Of a stretch of 64,000 bases of DNA, positions 1 to 11,340 are shown piece by piece. The notes beneath the pieces are model-generated. The model worked only from the letters and a program-made list of their open reading frames with translations. It was not told the DNA's origin and did no database searches. The translations under genes and the position numbers were made by a program. Within the stretch, counting starts at the first letter, position 1. The number at the start of each line of letters is the position of its first letter. Source of the DNA: Hymenopus coronatus (Eukaryota > Arthropoda > Insecta > Mantodea > Hymenopodidae); assembly GCA_030762935.1 (NCBI GenBank), contig CM060895.1:78324001-78388000 (forward strand). The letters run 5' to 3'.

Positions 1-271
1 AAGCCTTAATGTAACTTAAAAGTCTAAGTGAAAGTAGTATTTAACCAGGAATATCAGAATAGAAGTACTAAATTCACTAAACTACTAATTTAATAAACAT
101 TTTCCTTGATGTTAATGACCAACATATTATGTTTCAAATGATGATTTACTTTGACTTAGATTTTCTGTATAATTCTTTACAGGATAGCCTCCAAAGTAAG
201 ATACTTAACAGTTTAAAAATATGATACGTTTAATGTAGAATATTACATGAATATGTTTTAGAATTATTTAC

Positions 272-1163
272 TATTTTCACTTTCTCTACACGTATACACT
301 ATCTACATAGTGTAAAGATAAGCTAAGGTATTGCACCCAAAAATTCATTACCAAGATTTCATCAGAAATAAATGTTTTAGGATGCCAGAATCAAAAAAAA
401 AAAAAAAAAAAAATTAGAAAAATGCCCATGTGTGACTGTGTGTATGTGTCTGTGAAGACACCATAGCTCAAAAATGAAAAGACCATTAAATACCAAAATT
501 TGATATCAACGATATTTATTATTGATACTATGTAATAATAATGATAATAATAATTTAAGAAAATATCCCCACCTCAACTACCCTTAAGTGGAAAAAGTTT
601 CAAAAATATTGGTATTCTCAAAAATGACTAATGATTTTGATTAAACTTTCTTATATTTAAGATATTTACATGACAAATAAAATGTTTATCTTGAATTTTC
701 TGGGAATAGCCTCTGAAGATCTCTTTATTCTGGATTAATTTTTCTTAATTTTGAGTAACTGGTAAACCTTAAGAGAAAGACAAAACTGACTGTTCAAGTG
801 ATTTAGATCTCCTTAAAACACACACACACAATTATTTATATTTTTGTGCAGTTGCCCGTTTAAAAATATTCCTTCCTATTGGTTTCAGTTTTAAAATACT
901 TAAAAATCTTCTCATTCAAAATTTGTCAACTCCTGGCAATGCAAATAAACGGAACCCAATTTCATAGCAAGCACATTTTAAAACATTGACTGTCACTTTA
1001 GCCTAGCGTATTCCCTGATTTCCCTTCTACTTATAAGGAACTACTAAATAGACCGTTTTGCTAATGTTTAACTCGATTAGCATTAAGTACATAGAAGAAT
1101 AAGCAATAACTTGGTACAGAGATGTATAAAAAGTCATTTGAATGGAGCACATCAGACTTTTTA
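272..1163 (+). mobile_element. Pal1 copy, near full length, diverged
   Basis: It opens with ACTTTCTCTACACGTA and a decayed palindrome, and closes with the CACATCAGA terminus. The internal landmarks come in family order: an A-rich run, a short GT stretch, CTCAAAAATG, and the TTTTCTGGGAATAGCCTCTG block. A (TAA)-rich insertion sits near 520-560. The decay suggests an old copy. Confidence 0.85.
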
Positions 1164-1462
1164 TACACGGTACTTCAAGCTATTCACTTGTACTATAATT
1201 TTCCTTTTAAAACTTGTTCTAATTATACAAATAAAATCCGAATATTTGTGCATCTGCAAATTTAACTATTGGTATATACGGTATAATAAAACTAAACCTT
1301 AAAACTAATAGGAAAGAAATTAAACTAAAACTTTATAAAGTAATGGCTGTACTCATGTTTTTGTATGGTTCTGAAAACTGCACACTCAGCAAAAATGAAG
1401 AAGTAAAAATAGAATGCTGAGATTTTTCAGTAGCATTGCGGGTCATACTTTATTAGACTTAA
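1164..1462. other. No recognised feature
   Basis: AT-rich sequence with only a short open frame that begins inside the preceding repeat end. I see no repeat landmark or splice-framed coding segment. Confidence 0.5.
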
Positions 1463-1700
1463 AGTCACCCTCCGTGGTATAGTGATTACCTCAGGCACCC
1501 AAGTTCGCGGGTTCAAATCTGGTGGAGGGCGATGGAGTTCTTCTAGGGCGTAAAAATCCTTAGCATGGCTTCCTTCGGAAGCGAGATGGTCCCGTGTCAT
1601 AGATTTACAGCATGTAAAAGAACCTCAAACTTGATAAAGAGGCCTCTGAGTAAAATTAAACGGTCTTTCACGTCTAATATAGAATGAGGACCATAGTTAA
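1463..1700 (+). repeat. SINE-F copy with tRNA-like head
   Basis: The head has a box-A-like run (TGGTATAGTGATTACC) and a box B (GGGTTCAAATC). It is followed by a body with TTAGCATGGCTTCCTTCGG that recurs, inverted, near 6090. This fits a tRNA-derived SINE with an Asp/Gly-type head. The acceptor stem and 3' context are not those of a working tRNA. Confidence 0.6.
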
Positions 1701-2390
1701 AGAGTGCCCATAAATAAAATTCCATTTCTTTCTCTAAATTAAAAGAGATAAGAGATCAGAAAGGAAATCAGTATTTTAAGTTGCCTGTGCCAATACACCA
1801 ATATGGAGCTAACTGGAAATAATAAGCGGATATACTAGAAAATTACTGCAATCCATAATTGCTCCAAGTTATAAACCCATGGGCAAGAAAAACATTGGCA
1901 GTTCGAAGAAAAGGTGAACACCACAATTGCATTCTTAGTACGAAACAATCCTTTCGATCCTTAATCCCTGATAATGTTTAGGATGAAGATACTGATTTCT
2001 TTTTCTTTTCCTGATCTCTTGTAGATCAACGAATCTTTAGCGATGAAACAATTTTGTTCTAATTACAAACAAATAATGAGATTTCATAGTGACTGTAAAA
2101 AGAAAAGATTGATTGCGGAATGAAATAATTAGAAGTAGAAAATAGAACAACAAAGATATCAATACAAATTTAGGTTGCGAGATTTCTTAGGAAACATTGT
2201 TCAGAATTATGACGCAGTGCTTTAGAAGGTGGGGAGAGAAATTTAAGGACTATCTTAGCAGCAGTTCTAATATGCCTCATCTTTGTTAGGGTTGAAGAAG
2301 AAGATTAAAATGGAAACTAATTAGCCTATCATCTGAAAATTATATAGGTAACTATAATTACTAACACAGGAAACATGAGTATAAATTTTA
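1701..2390. other. No recognised feature
   Basis: AT-rich unique-looking sequence. I see no coding frame, tRNA-like head or Pal1 landmark. Confidence 0.5.
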
Positions 2391-2723
2391 AAAAAATACG
2401 GTGTGTTCAATTCACATGACTTTCCTTACCTATTCTGTAACACACTGTTTTTACAAAAGCTTAATCTTCTATCTAGTTTATGCTAATAAAGACCAACATT
2501 TGCATTACTTCTAAGTAGAAGCTAAAACAAAGAATACACAGGCTAAAGCTATAGCCCAATATTTTAAAAAAGGGTTGCAATGTGATTGAAATTCGGGTTT
2601 CTTTGTATGTCCAGGAGAAACACAAAAGAAAAAAGAATGGTAAATTCCCGGTTGAGAATACTTATTACCTTAAATTAAAAAAAAATAACAACGAAGTTTT
2701 CATAAGCAGGTAGTTCTACAAAA

Positions 2724-2778
<55 letters not shown>

Positions 2779-3073
2779 TAAATTGTGTGTTTTAATAAGA
2801 TCTGCATTTTTTTTTTTTTTTTTTGTACTTAGTTTTTACCTATCGCTTACAGTTTAGCGGTTATACAAAAGTTATCCAGAATGAAGAGGTCTTCAGAGGC
2901 TATTCCCAGAAAATTCAAGATATGCGTTTCGTTTGTCATAAAAATATCTTAAATATATAGTATTTTAGTTAAGATCTTTTGAGCCATTTTTGAGAGAGTA
3001 AATATTCTGGAAAAATGTCCCATGTAAGGGGTAGTTTGGTGTGGGAATGTTCCTGAAAATCTTCGTGGAAGAT
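2391..3073 (-). mobile_element. Pal1 copy, first part, interrupted by SINEs
   Basis: It begins with the diverged terminus (GTGTTCAATTCACATGACTTTCC) and runs through the GGCTATTCCCAGAAAATTCA block to CTTCGT. It stops where a block of SINEs begins, and the missing palindrome end reappears at 3968-4197. An (AT)25 microsatellite has expanded inside it. Confidence 0.8.
2727..2776. repeat. (AT)25 microsatellite
   Basis: Uninterrupted AT dinucleotide run of 50 bases inside a Pal1 copy. Confidence 0.95.
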
Positions 3074-3425
3074 TCGTAGTCGGCTTACCCTTCCCGTATT
3101 TAGGATGATATCCCTCTAGGACTTACAAGCGAATACCTAGGGGTCAGAAGCCTGTCGGGGAGCCAACAGCACGAAACCAGAGAGTGGAGAACCTGGAACG
3201 AGTGGTTGGACCATAGCCAGCATGAGCGTGAGGAAGTGGACGATAAGAAATGCAAGCGAAATAGTTGACAGGAAAGGTGATGATGGAGCAATGTGTGAAA
3301 TAAGAGGTGGAGGAAACCGGAGGACCCGGAGAAACCCCGCCCAGACTCCGCTTCGTCCACCTTAAATATCACAAGCGGGCGCTTGGAATCGAACTGGGCC
3401 GCCTGAATTGACTATCGGCCAAGTC
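3069..3425 (-). repeat. SINE-A copy, reverse
   Basis: On the minus strand it has a box-B-like GTTCGATTCC, then a pyrimidine-rich body with CTCCGGTTTCCTCC, then the 3' end GGGTAAGCCGACTACG. It aligns by eye with the copies at 9823-10165 and 20887-21225. GGAAGAT occurs just outside its 3' end (3067-3073) and again at 3968-3974. Confidence 0.7.
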
Positions 3426-3662
3426 GTGGCCGAGTGGTTAGACCACTCGCCTCTCACCTAGACGGCATGGGTTCGATCACAAGCGACCGCATTTGAGATT
3501 TGTGGTGGACAAAGCGGCGCTGGGGCGTGTTTTCTCCGGGCTCTCCGGTTTTCCCCGCCATCACATTCCACCGGTGCTCCATCTTCATTTATGTATTATC
3601 AGTGTCACCGCATGTGGTGCCATAAGTAGTTGAAGCGGGCGTTAAACACTATTAAAAAAATC
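3420..3662 (+). repeat. SINE-A variant with a different tail
   Basis: The head has a serine/leucine-like box A (TGGCCGAGTGGTTAGACCAC) and box B (GGGTTCGATCAC). A GTGGTGGACAAAGCGGCG body resembles SINE-A, but the 3' end is different (GCGGGCGTTAAACACTATT plus A7). The head looks shared with SINE-A and the tail replaced. Confidence 0.65.
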
Positions 3663-3960
3663 TTGCCGATCCCGGTGGCCGCGCTTCCTAAAGAGTTCCG
3701 CTTTGGCGCTTCGTGGTGCACAGGATCGTGGGTTCGATTCCCGCCTTGGGCATGGGTGTTTCTGTGTTTGTAAATGTGTCTATATTTGTGTATGTATATG
3801 TTACAGGAAAACGTTAAGAATAATAAGGTCTACTAAGGAAATATAGGAAACTGAAAAAATGGAGAAAAAAGGAGCCTCCGGAACTGTATTTTTTTTGTAA
3901 AAAAAAAAAAAAAAACAAATTGAAGGCGAGCCTGTCTAACCACTCGTCTACGGCTCCTCC
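3663..3960 (+). repeat. tRNA-like head and A-rich tail, SINE
   Basis: GATCGTGGGTTCGATTCCCG is a clear box B, followed by a GT-rich stretch and A-rich runs near 3890-3915. It is probably a further SINE in the cluster that splits the surrounding Pal1 copy. The family is unclear. Confidence 0.5.
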
Positions 3961-3967
3961 AGCCCTT

Positions 3968-4197
3968 GGAAGATATTGAACTTAAATACCATGTTTGGTT
4001 TTTAGCCAACTTTTTGTTTTTGAGCTATGCTCTGCACACATACACGGAACTTTTTTCTAAAAGTACGGTTTTTTTGGATCCAGGAAACCCTAAAGCATGT
4101 TCTTTTAGTGAATCTCGGTATCGAACGTTTGGGTGGAATATAATCCGTTCTATACCTACTTTGTACATTGTACATACGTGCTAGAGAAAGCAAAAAT
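3968..4197 (-). mobile_element. Pal1 copy, second part (palindrome end)
   Basis: It resumes at GGAAGATATTGAACTTAAATACC, the part that follows the break at 3073. It then runs through the CA-rich stretch to a decayed palindrome (TTTGTACATTGTACATACG) and AGAGAAAGCAAAAAT. Together with 2391-3073 it makes one element. Confidence 0.8.
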
Positions 4198-4875
4198 GTA
4201 ATAAAAATGTTAGAAGAATGGAGATTTTACATTTTGGATAGAAACATAGTTTCGCAAACAGTTGCACTGTATGGTCCTCCTCGCATCTGAGCTTGCTGTA
4301 AGTGTTTCTGAACAAGTGAAAGTATTGATGCTAAAATGAATATGACATAAAACCAACAATTTTTTTCGAGTGTAAGAGCCAACGAGCATCTTCTGATGGC
4401 TGTGGCTGAACCAGGCTGCTACTCCGTGGACGTAAAAAGCATGTCTCTTGCACGTGGAGGCCGTTCAGTTCCCCTCCCAGTTATGTGCAGATGTAGTGGG
4501 CGTATTGAACATGTCCACCCGCCTCTCCAGGTTGGTACCAAGCCGTTTTAAGCCGCTCACTGCCCCTCCTCAATAACCTGTGGGTGACGCTACAACTGCC
4601 AACACAATCAGACACACTCCTGTGAAGGAGGGGAGACTATCTCCTGGTCTACACACAGCGAGAGTGAATCATCCTGTGTTGTTCAACAAATCATTATTAA
4701 TCAGAACCTATTTAATTTAATACTAAATCGACCGAGCTTTGTACACCCCTATTTTGTATCTGTTTAACAATCTCTGATGAAGCGGAAAATGCTGATCGTA
4801 TTCCTTTCTTTATTAAAACAGATTTGTAATATTCTCATGGATCATCTTCTCTTAGTTTAGATAAACAGTTACGCA
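4198..4875. other. Unassigned stretch with GC-richer patch
   Basis: A moderately GC-rich patch (about 4370-4640) lies in AT-rich flanks. There is no convincing coding frame and no LTR or SINE landmark. It could be a decayed, unrecognised element. Confidence 0.4.
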
Positions 4876-5318
4876 TTTTTAATTTTACTACGCGTACTAT
4901 GTACAGTGTATAGAAAAGGTATAGCATTCCACCCAGAAATTCGATACCGAGATTTCACCGGAAATAGACGTGTTAGGGTCTGTATGTGTGAGTGCCTCCG
5001 TGTGTCATTGAACACGTTTAATATCTTCCAAGGATGCGACATGAAGAGTTTGAGAAAAAATCTCCCCACCCCAAACTTTCCTTTACATGGAAAAAATGTT
5101 CGAAAATTGTGATTTTCTCAAAAATAGCTTTAACGATTTTGATTAAAATACCATATTATTCAAGATATTTACATGACAAATAAAATATATATCTTGAACT
5201 TTCTGGGAATAGCCTCTAAAGACCTTTTTTATTGGGGATGACTTTTTCTGGATTATAACTAATAAACCGTAAGAGTTAGGCAAAAGCTTACTATACAAAA
5301 TATGTAGATTTCGCTGAA
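4876..5318 (+). mobile_element. Pal1 copy, 5' half, joined to an inverted copy
   Basis: It starts at the palindrome (GCGTACTATGTACAGTG) and runs through CGATACCGAGATTTCACCGG and GGGAATAGCCTCTAAAG to AAAATATGTAGATTTCG, where it meets an oppositely oriented copy with no spacer. Confidence 0.8.
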
Positions 5319-5695
5319 ATACGCAAAATTCGTTAAGAATGAAGAGGACTTCCGAAACTATTCCCAGAAAATTCGAATGAAAAGTTTTATATGTCATGTA
5401 ATATACGATATTTAGTCAAAGTTGTTAGAGACATTTTTGAGAAAATAGAAATTTTTCTATAATTTTTCCATGTAAAGGGTAGTTTGAAGTGGGGAGCTTC
5501 GTGTCGCATTTTTGGGTGATCCTGAACTTAAATACAAAGCTTGGTGCTTAACGGATTTTTCATTTTTGAATTTTGCTGTCTACAGACACACATACAAACA
5601 CACACACACACACAGGCAGACACACAAAGACACTGAGTTTTTATCTATAGATGGTTTATTTTGTTCAGGGGGTTTCAAAACATATATTTCAAATA
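5319..5695 (-). mobile_element. Pal1 copy, inverted partner
   Basis: It picks up at ACGCAAAATTCGTTAAGAATG and runs back through CTATTCCCAGAAAATTC and the AAGGGTAGTTTG block to a CA-rich stretch, ending near TTTCAAAACATATATTTC. Palindrome end missing. With 4876-5318 it could fold into a long hairpin. Confidence 0.75.
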
Positions 5696-6009
5696 CTCTT
5701 TCTATTAAAGATAGTTTGGAGTAGAAGATTTATCTAAAGCTTTCGTATTGCATTGTTAAAAGTTGCTGAACGTAAATATAGTAGTAGTAGTAGTTTTTGT
5801 TGTTGTTTGTGTAATATGGTAGCATTTCCTGTATCTCCTAAGGGGAGCAAAGAACATAACTACGATGTCTCTCCATGATCAGATTTGAATTTCTAGTCTA
5901 TGATCTCGGCATTATACGCCATTATGACTAGAGACCAATTCATCACCCAGATGTCCCTGTAGGACAAAATCACGACTTGCGGACGCGAAACGGTGGAAAA
6001 GTTTGCCTA
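5696..6009. other. No recognised feature
   Basis: AT-rich, with a short (TAG)n run near 5780. Nothing else identified. Confidence 0.45.
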
Positions 6010-6212
6010 GGAACCTTCTTTTTTCATGGTATAGGGTTCTTTTAAGAGCAAATAAACATTGCACGGGATCACCAACTTTACTTTTCTTCCGAAGGAAGCC
6101 ATGCTAAGGATTTTTGCGTGCGAAAAAAGTACATTATCCTCCGCCAGTTTTGAACCTGGATTTTAGAGGTAACCCTACTGTGCATGGTAACCACTACACC
6201 ACGAGCTTAAAT
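6010..6212 (-). repeat. SINE-F copy, reverse
   Basis: On the minus strand it reads a box A (GTGGTTACCATGCACAG) and box B region (GGTTCAAAACTGG), then the TTAGCATGGCTTCCTTCGG block shared with 1463-1700. Confidence 0.6.
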
Positions 6213-7164
6213 ATGAAGTCTTGGGGACCGATAGCGGGAGACATGCGCATTCCAGTTGCGTACCTACCGAATAAAAATAGACCTGCATTGGCGACTTGAC
6301 GCGTATGTAAACAACCTGTAGTAACGCGTTGGGGAACGTGGTTCGACTCAGCAGTATACTATACTGTATATTATAATACTATTTTAACAGATAATTAACG
6401 TCTTTGATGATAGTGCATGTTCTTCAATCAAGATTGTAAAATATTTTGCTTCAAATAGATTGAATGAAGATTTGCAATTCACACAGAAGAAATTTGCAAT
6501 AATATCTACGACAGTAATACATATATTTGGAAATATTGAAATGTCTCGAACCCTGAAGGCTGTCGATGAACTTATGTAAGCAATTTATCAGAGACCCGTT
6601 TTAGACCGTGTGAAAAAGAAAGTGAAGAGTGTTTGCAAAAAAAATGTCAAATTTCCAATAATACATGAAATACAAAATGTGCTACGAGGTGTTACTACAG
6701 AAATAATTACTGATGGAGCAATAGCCCATCAGCAATCTAATGCCACTAATAGTCCCTAATGTCCTTCATAGTCGATGATGTATCCTATATCCGTTTTGCT
6801 CCAAACATATCTTGTGGTGTGCAGCGAAATGTGTCACAATATAAAGCCTGCCAATCGGAGACGATTCTCATTTGAGACTTTACAAATGTATGTTGTGTAC
6901 TATAAACTGTGTATCTTGAGAGAAAATGAAGCGGATAATGATGCTGATGACTTGTTGCACAGCAGCAATTGAACGTATGCAAATATTAAAATTCTTAGTT
7001 CCAGTAAATGAGTTGCATTTATATTTACCGCCCACATAACCACTGCCCCATTTTCCTTCTATTACTACCACTAACGCACACACTGCATTGTCAAAGCAGC
7101 ACAACTAAATACCATGCTGCGCTAACGTCGATTCTGTCCCGCTATTCGTCCCCAAGATGCTATC
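6213..7164. other. No recognised feature
   Basis: AT-rich sequence with overlapping short frames on both strands around 6775-7100. None has a recognisable motif or splice context. Confidence 0.45.
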
Positions 7165-7340
7165 CCTGTTGATCACACACACTCACACACACAAACATAC
7201 GCACATGGATATTTTTATAAAAATCTCCTTTTTTTTAAAAAGGGAACCCAGTGAAATTTCTGTATCAAAATTTTAGTTGAGATGCAATATCTTCTCTGTA
7301 CAATGTACAAAGTACAAAGTACAGAAAATGAAAATTATGT
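7165..7340 (-). mobile_element. Pal1 fragment, palindrome end
   Basis: A CA-rich stretch is followed by CCCAGTGAAATTTCTGTATC and a decayed palindrome (CTGTACAATGTACAAAGTAC). This is the terminal quarter of an old copy. Confidence 0.6.
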
Positions 7341-7574
7341 TTTCATTCCTAACACGGCTATTTATTGAGACGCCGTTGTAAATGTAAGGTGAGTGTTACG
7401 TGGATAATTCATGGAAGTTTGCGCATTAGTTACCACGAGTTATTGAGAAACCAAATTTGTTTAAGGTCGCTCTTTAACCGCCAAATTCTCAGCGTCCAAT
7501 TCTGTTTTGCTCTATCTCAGTACGGAGGATATTTTACGTGTCGTAAATCTATGACATTTACATGAAATTTAGCA

Positions 7575-7680
7575 CAAAAAAAAAGCCATTTGCTTCCGTT
7601 AGGTTTGAACCCGCGAATTGACAGCCCGAGGCTGGCATGTTACCCTTAGACAACGGAGGACTGCGAACTATTGGAATTCG
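7575..7680 (-). repeat. tRNA-like SINE head, reverse
   Basis: The minus strand shows TTGTCTAAGGGTAACATGCC (box-A-like) and CGCGGGTTCAAACC (box B), with CCTCCGTT/AACGGAAG able to pair like an acceptor stem. The lack of a consistent anticodon arm argues for a SINE head or tRNA pseudogene, not a gene. Confidence 0.45.
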
Positions 7681-8631
7681 ACCATATTACATCGCAGAAG
7701 TTCTAAAATATGATAGAAGACGTAATGATAGGTATGTTCAACATGGGATGAAAGCGCTAAGCACATCTGACATTTGAACCGGCTCGGTGGTGGTTTAAAG
7801 TGTGGACTGTCAGGCAAGACAAATTGCGTTTACCTCCGCAAATTGCCATGAAGCTGTCTCAGTGATGCAACCATTGGGGCTATATTTCACACACCTCTTT
7901 TTAACTTCACGTGAAGGTGTTATCGCCATATTAACAAGCTATGCCGGTAGCCTAGAAATTCTGCCCCAGATAACCATTGCCTGGCATCATTTAACGTAGC
8001 ATCCGTTTTAAGCCGATCTGAGTCTAATTTAACGCAGGTAGAAAGATAAATATATAGCCCCGGCAGCCATTTACATTTAGTGCTGATTATGCAAAACCAA
8101 ACATGGCTACAAAACAGCCCCCCCCCACACCCATCTGTTAACTAAACCTGTGTGAACACACAGTGGGTTGGATTTGGCTAACAAACCTTTCGAAACGCTT
8201 TAACTTCCATCAGCTTAGGGTTTTAGCGAACGCTTTGTAATGAAAATGGTACAGAATAAGGTCGTGAAAGTTAACCTTTCCTACGGGGAAAGGCCAGTGT
8301 TTCAGATTAACCCCCCACCTGTTTAGATACCTAAATGCTACAGTGATAGTTTTAAATGATCTTTGGTTATCCCTGGTCCTGATAAGGACCATCGTTTGTG
8401 ATGTGATGGCTTTACTGGGGCGCTAGAAGCGAATTCTGGTTTTCCTTTGTGTTGTCCTGTGTTAAACCAAGGCAAATATGAAATTTAATTAAAAGGAACG
8501 TTACTTCAGGCAGCAGATACCTTCATTGACACCTGGTTAAATTAGGAAGTCAACAGCTGTATCTGAAGGTTTCCAAGCTCCTGCCGCTATTGAAGAATGT
8601 GAAAGCGGGGGATTTCACTGGAAATACTCAT
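7681..8631. other. No recognised feature
   Basis: Mixed composition with a C-run near 8120. Small frames at 7802 and 8210 lack motifs. A stray 20-base Pal1-like piece (ATTTCACTGGAAATACTCA) lies at about 8611-8630. Confidence 0.4.
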
Positions 8632-9447
8632 AAAAAAAATCTGGTTCATCCATTCACAGGACTTTCTCACATCTCAACTACAAATTATTGTTAAAAAGCT
8701 TATTCTTCTATATACTTCGTGCTAATCGAAAACTTTAACAGAAATTGTGTTAATTACTTGCTTGCTTGTAAGTAAGAGGAAAATAAGTCAATACGCTAGG
8801 CTAAATGAAGTCAAATGTTTAAACCTGGTTGCCATGTGCATGAAATTCATTTCTATGCGCCACAAGCTTACAACTTTCCGTGTGAAAAAAAATTTAAAGT
8901 TTTTTTTTTTTTTTTAAATCTGAAACAAATAAAAATTAATATCTCAGAAATAGCAAATTCAGCGATAAAATCTTATATGGCAAAAATTGTGTGTTTCAAC
9001 CTTGATCTACATTTTTGTAGTAAGTTTTTGTCTATCTCTTATGGTTTACTAGTTACGCAAAATTCATTCAGAATAAAGAGGTCTTTAGAGGCTATTCCCA
9101 GTACATTTAAGATCTACATTTTATTTGCCATATAAATATATTTAATATACGGTATTTTATTTAAAATCGTTAGAGCCATTTTTGAAAAAACAAACATTTT
9201 CGGAATTTTGTTCATGTAAAACGTAGGAGATTTATCTAAAAATCTTCGTGTTGCATCCCTGGAAGATACTAAACTTAAATACCAAGTTAGCTATTTTACT
9301 GAATTTTCGTTTTGAGTTATCGTGTTCATAGACACACGGACACAGGCTTTTTTCTGAAAATAACTTTTATATATAGAGACCCTAAAACGTCTATTTTCGG
9401 TGAAATCTCGGTACAAATTTGATAAAAAGTGTAGAGAAAGTAAAAAT
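8632..9447 (-). mobile_element. Pal1 copy, near full length
   Basis: It runs from AAAATCTGGTTCATCCATTC to AAGTGTAGAGAAAGTAAAAAT. The central palindrome has lost one arm, and a poly-T run has expanded near 8900. It carries the GTTATCGTGTTC version of the block next to the microsatellite, so it belongs to the 'ATAACTC' subfamily. Confidence 0.85.
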
Positions 9448-9686
9448 AGGTTATAGTGTAGCTGTGGTTTCGCCAATTTTTAGTTTGTGAAATTAGCGAC
9501 AGAGTTCTGCTTTTGCAGTTCAGTAGGTTTCATTATACAACGTGCAAGTTGTTGATCGTGATAGGTGCTGTCCATGCAGATCATTCCATTGAAGTCATGT
9601 ACCCCCAAAACGTGTGTACATGTGACGTAGTTGGAAATTAGGACCTTCCCGGACATACTTTAAGACTCCTTACATAAAAAACATAG

Positions 9687-9822
9687 AAAAAAAGACGATG
9701 TGTTCCATTCACAAGACCAGTTCTACAAATAAACAATTCTTGCAACAGATTCTATTTTCTACATCATACTAATGAGGAAAAACATTTGCAGAAGTTGTAT
9801 TATTGTTTTCTTCCTTGTAAAT
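9687..9822 (-). mobile_element. Pal1 copy, first part, split by SINE-A
   Basis: It begins at ACGATGTGTTCCATTCACAAG and stops at TCTTCCTTGTAAAT. The next family block resumes after the SINE at 10166. Confidence 0.8.
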
Positions 9823-10165
9823 GGTGGCACCATGGCCAAGTGGTTAGACTGCTTGCCTCCCATCTAGGCTGTGGGATTTGTGGTGGACAATGTAGTGTCT
9901 GAGTGGGTTTTTTCCGGCTCCACCCGGTTTCCCTCGCCGATTATTCCACCAGCTACTCCACCATCACCTTGCCTATCATTAATTGTGCTTGCATTTCATA
10001 TCATCCACTTCCTCAGGGTCCCGACCACTCGTTCTACGTTCTTCATTCTATGGTTTCGTGCCGTTGGCTCCTCAACAGGCTACTGGCCCCTAGGCATCCA
10101 CTTGTAAGTCCTAGGGAGTGTCAGTTCTAAATACTAAGAGGGTAAGCCGACTGTGAATACGAAAT
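9823..10165 (+). repeat. SINE-A, complete, with target-site duplication
   Basis: The head is tRNA-like (ATGGCCAAGTGGTTAGACTG, serine/leucine-type box A), followed by a pyrimidine-rich body and the end GGGTAAGCCGACTGTGAATACG. CCTTGTAAAT (9813-9822) and CCTTGCAAAT (10166-10175) flank it, a 9/10 match. The interrupted Pal1 copy supplies the pre-insertion sequence, which makes this a well-defined retroposed SINE. Confidence 0.85.
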
Positions 10166-10406
10166 CCTTGCAAATAGAAGGGAAATGATGGAATACACTA
10201 GGCTAAAGCGAGAGTCTATTCCTTTAAAAACTGGTTGCTATGTGAACAAATGAAGTTTGATTTTCTTGCATATCCAAGAGTAAAACAAAATTAAGATGAA
10301 ACGAAAGATGATTTCCGTATGAGAAAAGTTTGAGTAGTTTAAAATTGAAACCAATAAGAAGGAATATCTCGTAAACGGTTAATCTAACAAAAATGTAGAC
10401 AGATAT
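10166..10406 (-). mobile_element. Pal1 copy, second part
   Basis: It resumes at CCTTGCAAATAGAAGGGAAAT and continues through AAATTGAAACCAATAAG, then fades near a GTAGACAGATATAGG stretch. The palindrome half is absent. Confidence 0.7.
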
Positions 10407-11340
10407 AGGTATCTTTATGGATGGAAAATGATTAAAGTTATTACACAAACAGTTATCAGATGAGTCGCATGCATATTTCAGATACAAGTTAAAGGTGACA
10501 AACCAAACAAAAGAGAAAACTAAAGAAAAAGAAGGAGAAATAGAGATAATTTGATTCTTACTAATTAAAAACACTTAAATTGCCTTGGCACTCTAGCCAG
10601 GAAATTGCCCACATTTTGCAAGTTCTTCTGGTTAACCAGTAGATCCCAACATGCCAATCTCCTTCTAGTAGAACTTACACATTTTCCTTTTAGTTTAATT
10701 GTTCGCTGGTTCTCCCATTGTGCTCATTCCGCCAAAATATGTAGCCAGCCTTCATCCAAATCATAGAATGAGCAAATTCTTCCTCCAGAATTGCCTGTCA
10801 TGTTCTGAGCTGTCTAACCTCCCAGCCTAAAGCATACCATTCCTGATCTTTCCTGCTCCCTAAGTGAAGTATATTTGTCTTTACCCCAATTCAATATTAT
10901 GTAGTTTGCTAGCGCCAGAGGAGGCTCAACTTTAGAACTCAAATCAATTTCCTGTCGGATGATGTCTGTTAATCTCATTTTAACACGTTTCCATACGTTT
11001 TTGTTATTTATTTGCCTCTTTGCCATACTGATTCCATACCTATTCTTCTCAAATCTCTTTAGAGCTCAACAGCCCATGAATTGGTAGATAACTTTCCCGT
11101 TGAATTTATAATATATGGAACGTGGAGTCGAACTACTTGCCTCCTTCAGTCTCAACCACTCAACGCTCAACTTCACATCTCTTATTTTGCAGTGCAGTGT
11201 CTTCATCAGATCCCACCTCCTACAGACTCCAGAATTACGAGGTACCTTGTGAAACTCGAAGAACTATTTTCCAAATTGCTAACTGATTTTATATACGTGC
11301 CTGTTGTTTCCCACCCCAAAATTGCACATCCGCAAAAAAA
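10407..11340. other. No recognised feature
   Basis: Short frames on both strands (for example 10814-11026 minus) have no motif I recognise. A poly-A run lies near 11333-11346. This could be host intergenic DNA. Confidence 0.4.

Noticed and set aside
10224..10574. 116-codon minus-strand frame with hydrophobic residues
   Set aside because: Half lies in a Pal1 remnant; the rest is AT-rich and gives Phe/Leu/Ser by composition, so the apparent membrane character is not evidence.
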